Source: an uncultured Thermoplasmata archaeon
GTDB taxonomy: Archaea > Thermoplasmatota > Thermoplasmata > Methanomassiliicoccales > Methanomethylophilaceae
DNA: 10,320 nt
Assembly (NCBI GenBank): GCA_946545675.1
Contig: CAMNNR010000033.1
Coordinates: 1 to 10,320, forward strand
Direction of reading: 5' to 3'
Shown here: in pieces, positions 7,206-10,320 of the stretch
How the letters are laid out: each line of letters begins with the position of its first letter
How positions within the stretch are numbered: the first letter of the stretch is position 1
Notes under the pieces: model-generated
What the model saw: only the letters and a program-made list of their open reading frames with translations
Databases searched by the model: none
Told to the model about the DNA's origin: nothing
Translations under genes and position numbers: made by a program

Positions 7206-8246
7206 TCAAGCAAGTTTGTATCTCAGGACGGCACCCACTCCGCCGAGGGCGGCAAGCTGTTTCCCGCCGTCATGCTCACCGGAAACGACTACCACGGTAC
7301 CCTTCTGTTGTTCCACGGCATGGATAACCGAATCGAGGTCCTTCTCCCTGAGCACGGAATCGAGGATCAGAAGAGTCTCCACCGCACCTGCCATGGCGGC
7401 GTTCTCCACTTCCTCCGGGCCGTATGCGGCGTTGCCGTTGGTGGCAATCTCCTCCATGAGACGGTTCACCATCTCCATCTCGGTACCCACTGAGGATTCC
7501 CTGAGTATCTTCGCTCCGAGTCCGCTCTTGATGAGCTCGTTGACCCCGACCATCCCAGATTGTCCTGTGTGTTGGACGAAGGTGGGTCCGAAGGTGCCCT
7601 TAGGAAGCTTGGAGATACTGTCGGCCAGTTCTTCCTTCTCGAAACCCGGCCCCAGCAGGACCAGGGGCATATCGGGGGTGGCGACGGCCTTCAGCTTGTT
7701 GATGATCTCCCCGTGGTAATCGGTGGGCTTGCCCTTCTCGTCATACTGCTTCCCGGAGCGCATCGACCTCACGGTCACGACTTCCTTCAGCCCGTACGCA
7801 CGGAGCACCGCCACCGTCGCCTCGTCCTGATCGAGGGAGACGAACACGATACGGGGTTTCACGGTGTCCTTCACCGCGGATTCCAACCTGTCCACCTGGG
7901 ACTGTTTCCAGTGCTTCTTGCGGATCCTGAGCTGCTCCCCCACCTCGATTATCAGGGTGTGGTGCTGACCGATGTCCTGCGGACCTTCCTCTATGACCCC
8001 CAGAAGGCGCATCCTGAGCCCCTCCTGGTCGTATTCGATCTTCTCGACCCTGACTCCCAGGGTCATCCTCTTCTTCTCCGCCCTCTCGGCGCGGAGTTTG
8101 TCGTCCGCTTTCTCGTCCCTGCGGGTGGTGGAGGCGGTGACCAGATCGCCGACGCAGACGACATTGTACAAGTGCCAGATGTCGTCGTCTGTCTCCGGGA
8201 GGACTTTGATTTCCCCCAGGCCTCCGTCCTTTCCGAGAATGCGCAT
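7206..8246 (-). CDS. pelA: mRNA surveillance / ribosome rescue protein Pelota
   Basis: Archaeal Pelota (Dom34) binds the A site of stalled ribosomes with the GTPase aEF1A (archaea lack a dedicated Hbs1) and works with ABCE1 to split the subunits. The protein is 346 residues, normal for the family. The N-terminal Sm-like domain (about 1-130) begins MRILGKDGGLGEIKVLPET, followed by DDIWHLYNVV, the most typical Pelota signature. The central domain (about 131-255) includes GPGFEKEE (199-206) and HTGQSGMVGVNE (226-237); it has no GGQ, as expected, because Pelota does not hydrolyse peptidyl-tRNA. The C-terminal domain (about 256-346) ends in VSGEHDGGKQLAALGGVGAVLRYKLA. No clear ribosome site precedes the ATG, and an AT-rich box sits about 25-30 bases upstream, so a leaderless mRNA is possible. 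It is a single gene, convergent with the antiporter and divergent from carA. Confidence 0.97.
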   Translation of the reverse strand: MRILGKDGGLGEIKVLPETDDDIWHLYNVVCVGDLVTASTTRRDEKADDKLRAERAEKKRMTLGVRVEKIEYDQEGLRMRLLGVIEEGPQDIGQHHTLIIEVGEQLRIRKKHWKQSQVDRLESAVKDTVKPRIVFVSLDQDEATVAVLRAYGLKEVVTVRSMRSGKQYDEKGKPTDYHGEIINKLKAVATPDMPLVLLGPGFEKEELADSISKLPKGTFGPTFVQHTGQSGMVGVNELIKSGLGAKILRESSVGTEMEMVNRLMEEIATNGNAAYGPEEVENAAMAGAVETLLILDSVLREKDLDSVIHAVEQQKGTVVVVSGEHDGGKQLAALGGVGAVLRYKLA

Positions 8247-8267
8247 GCCCTAGGGAATGGCTATCTG

Positions 8268-8277
8268 CTTTATCACT
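8268..8277 (-). promoter_or_regulatory. Weak TATA-like box of pelota
   Basis: On the minus strand GTGATAAAG lies about 22-31 bases before the ATG at 8246. That is the spacing expected if transcription begins at or near the start codon. The match to a TATA box is weak. A perfect palindrome, CCCTAGGG (8248-8255), sits between the box and the ATG. Confidence 0.3.
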
Positions 8278-8331
8278 TTTCGGTGCGGCCCTCCCGAATC
8301 GCGGAACTGTAAGAACAACACCTCCAACCTA

Positions 8332-8351
8332 ACAAACTTCGTGGGGTTTGT
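8332..8351. repeat. Short inverted repeat in the pelota-carA intergenic region
   Basis: ACAAAC (8332-8337) and GTTTGT (8346-8351) are exact reverse complements with an 8-base spacer, about 50 bases upstream of the carA TATA box. A nearby 7-bp direct repeat, CAACCTA, occurs at about 8324 and 8363. They could be regulator sites, but short repeats like these also arise by chance. Confidence 0.3.
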
Positions 8352-8401
8352 CGGATTTCAGACAACCTATTTTTACACCTGTTTATTCGCTCCCACGCGC
8401 A

Positions 8402-8408
8402 TTATATA
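8402..8408 (+). promoter_or_regulatory. carA: TATA box of carA, positioned for a leaderless transcript
   Basis: TTATATA lies about 26-32 bases before the carA ATG at 8434, so transcription should start at or within a few bases of the start codon. The bases directly before the ATG (GTTTGAACTTTG) have no Shine-Dalgarno match, which agrees with leaderless translation. A TTG at 8431 is an in-frame alternative, adding one residue. Confidence 0.65.
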
Positions 8409-8433
8409 GTTAGGCCTATTCGTTTGAACTTTG

Positions 8434-9534
8434 ATGGCACAAACTTATCTAGTACTCGAAGACGGGACCGTATACGAGGGAACGTCGTTCGGATACGAAA
8501 CCGAAGCTTACGGAGAGGTCGTCTTCACGACCGAGGAATGCGGATATCAGAAAAGTCTCACCGACCCCTCGTATAGGGGCAACATCGTGGTCATGACCTT
8601 CCCCCTCATCGGGAACTACCTGGTCCACGACGACTGGTTCCACTCTGACAGGGTACAGGCCAATGCGGTGATCGTGAAGGAATACTGCCGCAATCCCTCC
8701 ACCATGTACCCCGGGATCACCTTCGACCAATTCCTCAAGGACAACAAGGTCCCCGGAATTACCGGAATCGACACCAGGGACCTCACCCTCAGGATCAGGG
8801 ACAACGGCACCATGAGAGGTGCAGTCACCCAGAAGAAGGACGGGATCGAAGAGCTCGTCAAGAAGCTCAAATCCATGCCCCTCCCCTCCGAGAGCAACCT
8901 CGTGGCCGAGGTCAGCCCCACAACGATCAAGGAATACGACGAAGGCAAGGAGATCACCATCGGAGTCATCGACTGCGGCGAGATGGAAGGGACCATTAGG
9001 GCACTTCGCGCAAGGTACAACGTCGTCCTCTTCCCCTACGACACCCCCGCAGATGTCATCATGGATTACAAGATGGGAGCGAGGAAGATCCAAGGAGTCA
9101 TGTTCTCCAACGGTCCCGGCAACCCCGCTCATCCCGCCATCATGAAGAGCGTGGTCCCCACGTTCAAAACACTTTCCACCAAGATGCCCATCTTTGCCAT
9201 CGGACTGGGCAACCAGGTGGCCGCCCTCGCCATGGGCGGAGAGGTTTACAAGATGAAGTTCGGACACCACGGAGTCAACGAACCCGTGATGTACGGCGGC
9301 AGGACCTACATCACCGCCCAGAACCACATCTATGCCGTCGACGAGAAATCCCTGGAAGGAACGGGGATGATCGCCGACCAGTTCAACGTCAATGACCACA
9401 GCGTCGAGGGGATGAGGCACGAGAGCCTCCCCATCTACACCGCTCAGTACCTGCCCGAGACCACTTCGGAACCCTGGGAGACCTCGTTCCTTTACGACAA
9501 ATTCGGCCAGGTCATAAAGGAGGGACACCTATGA
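8434..9534 (+). CDS. carA: Carbamoyl phosphate synthetase small subunit with a degenerate glutaminase site
   Basis: CarA normally hydrolyses glutamine and passes ammonia to CarB to make carbamoyl phosphate for pyrimidines and arginine. The 366-residue protein is full length. The N-terminal domain is typical: [15 protein letters not shown] (6-20), GEVVF (27-31), [22 protein letters not shown] (41-62) and GIDTRDLT (111-118). The class I glutamine amidotransferase domain (about 174-360) is recognisable but has lost its chemistry. The nucleophile motif GICLGHQ reads AIGLGNQ (255-261), with Gly257 for Cys and Asn260 for His. The catalytic His in QYHPE is Leu340 (QYLPE), while Glu342 remains. Also changed are SNGPGDP to SNGPGNP (N230) and QNHG to QNHI (I299). 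The frame is intact and the rest well conserved, so this is not a decayed gene. Probably a structural subunit of an ammonia-using enzyme (inference). It overlaps carB by ATGA. Confidence 0.93.
   Translation: MAQTYLVLEDGTVYEGTSFGYETEAYGEVVFTTEECGYQKSLTDPSYRGNIVVMTFPLIGNYLVHDDWFHSDRVQANAVIVKEYCRNPSTMYPGITFDQFLKDNKVPGITGIDTRDLTLRIRDNGTMRGAVTQKKDGIEELVKKLKSMPLPSESNLVAEVSPTTIKEYDEGKEITIGVIDCGEMEGTIRALRARYNVVLFPYDTPADVIMDYKMGARKIQGVMFSNGPGNPAHPAIMKSVVPTFKTLSTKMPIFAIGLGNQVAALAMGGEVYKMKFGHHGVNEPVMYGGRTYITAQNHIYAVDEKSLEGTGMIADQFNVNDHSVEGMRHESLPIYTAQYLPETTSEPWETSFLYDKFGQVIKEGHL
9519..9524 (+). promoter_or_regulatory. carB: Ribosome binding site of carB
   Basis: GGAGGG at the end of carA, 6 bases before the carB ATG at 9531. 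The strong site contrasts with its absence before carA: the first gene looks leaderless and the second uses Shine-Dalgarno initiation. Confidence 0.75.
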
Positions 9535-10320
9535 GGAAAGATTACAAGAAGCTCATGGTCATCGGTTCCGGCCCCATCGTCATCGGACAGGCCGCCGAGT
9601 TCGACTTCTCCGGTTCCCAGGCATGCAGGTCGCTCCGCGAGGAAGGATACAAGACCGTCCTGGTGAACTCCAACCCCGCCACCATACAGACAGATTCGGA
9701 GACCGCGGACAGGGTCTACATCGAGCCCATGAACGCGGAGACCGTCGCCAAGATCATCGAGAAGGAAGGTGTGGACGGGGTCCTCTCCGGAATGGGAGGA
9801 CAGACCGGACTCAACATCTGTTCCGAGCTCGCAGAGAAAGGATACCTCGAGAAGCTCCACTGCGAACTCCTCGGAACCCAGCCTGATGCCATCGAGAAAT
9901 CCGAGGACAGGGAACTGTTCAAGGAGGCCATGGAAGCCATCGGCCAACCCTGCCCCAAATCCATGTCGGTGAACTCCATCGAGGAAGCACTGAAAGCCGT
10001 CGAGTACATCGGCAGGTACCCTGTGCTCATTAGGCCCGCATTCACCCTCGGAGGTACCGGAGGAGGTATCGCATACGACGAGGAAGAGCTCAAGGACATA
10101 TGTGCCAGAGGTCTCGCCTACAGCCGTATCCACCAGGTCCTCGTCGAAGAGAGCATCCTCGGTTGGAAGGAGATCGAGTACGAGGTGATGAGGGACAGCA
10201 AGGATAACTGCATCGTCATCTGCAACATGGAGAACCTCGACGCCATGGGTATCCACACCGGAGAATCCATCGTCTGCGCACCCTGCATGACCCTCCCCGA
10301 CGAGGACCTGCAGATGTTCA
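9531..10320 (+). CDS. carB: Carbamoyl phosphate synthetase large subunit, N-terminal 263 residues (cut by window edge)
   Basis: CarB makes carbamoyl phosphate from bicarbonate, two ATP and ammonia. About a quarter of the usual 1,050-1,075 residues are present, covering the pre-ATP-grasp region and much of the first ATP-grasp (carboxyphosphate) domain. Visible motifs: [21 protein letters not shown] (11-31), [12 protein letters not shown] (44-55), YIEP (63-66), [10 protein letters not shown] (86-95), the SEDR segment whose Arg matches E. coli R129, [15 protein letters not shown] (about 168-182; Arg matches R169) and [12 protein letters not shown] (about 241-252). The usual ATP and bicarbonate-side residues seen here are intact, so the synthetase should be active up to this point. 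This matters because its partner CarA has lost the glutaminase site. Start is the ATG overlapping the carA stop, with a strong ribosome site. Confidence 0.97.
   Translation, partial: MRKDYKKLMVIGSGPIVIGQAAEFDFSGSQACRSLREEGYKTVLVNSNPATIQTDSETADRVYIEPMNAETVAKIIEKEGVDGVLSGMGGQTGLNICSELAEKGYLEKLHCELLGTQPDAIEKSEDRELFKEAMEAIGQPCPKSMSVNSIEEALKAVEYIGRYPVLIRPAFTLGGTGGGIAYDEEELKDICARGLAYSRIHQVLVEESILGWKEIEYEVMRDSKDNCIVICNMENLDAMGIHTGESIVCAPCMTLPDEDLQMF

Noticed and set aside
8449..9528. 359-codon open frame antisense to carA
   Set aside because: A codon-bias shadow. The plus-strand carA is a full-length, recognisable protein with a promoter, and the antisense product resembles no family.
8434..9534. 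carA as a pseudogene
   Set aside because: There is no stop or frameshift, length is normal, conservation is strong outside the active site, promoter and carB coupling are intact. Specific loss of catalysis fits better than decay.
9492..10256. 254-codon minus-strand open frame antisense to the start of carB
   Set aside because: Shadow of the strongly conserved carB N-terminus, with biased composition.

Overview
The window looks like chromosomal DNA of a methanogenic archaeon of the Thermoplasmatota, most likely the order Methanomassiliicoccales. That placement is inference. The direct evidence is archaeal gene content: the archaeal route into the shikimate pathway, a GHMP-type shikimate kinase, archaeal Pelota and TATA-type promoters. 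Gene density is high, genes overlap by a few bases, and the sequence is moderately GC-rich. There is no sign of mobile elements, CRISPR or RNA genes.

Positions 1-5178 (minus strand) hold a five-gene aromatic amino acid operon, in transcription order: 2-amino-3,7-dideoxy-D-threo-hept-6-ulosonate synthase, 3-dehydroquinate synthase II, a fused 3-dehydroquinate dehydratase/shikimate dehydrogenase, shikimate kinase and EPSP synthase. EPSP synthase runs off the left edge. Together they cover every step from the aldol condensation that begins the archaeal pathway to EPSP; chorismate synthase is not in view. Gene junctions are between -4 and +4 bases, so the enzymes are almost certainly co-transcribed and translationally coupled. 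The shikimate kinase appears to start at CTG, inside a CTGA overlap with the stop of the preceding gene.

Positions 5179-5448 form a divergent promoter region with a TATA-like box for each side and a perfect 10-bp inverted repeat on the side facing the next gene. Positions 5449-7179 (plus) encode a CPA2-family cation/proton antiporter with an unusual C-terminal membrane extension in place of the usual cytosolic nucleotide-binding domain. It converges on pelota (7206-8246, minus), the ribosome-rescue factor, with a small hairpin and a T-run between them.

Positions 8434-10320 (plus) carry carA and the start of carB, the two subunits of carbamoyl phosphate synthetase, overlapping by ATGA. carA has a strong TATA box placed for a leaderless transcript. 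The most striking observation is in CarA: the fold is complete, but the glutaminase active site is gone. The nucleophilic Cys is Gly, the catalytic His is Leu, and several glutamine-pocket residues are changed. This predicts a carbamoyl phosphate synthetase that uses free ammonia, or another nitrogen donor, with CarA kept as a structural or regulatory subunit.
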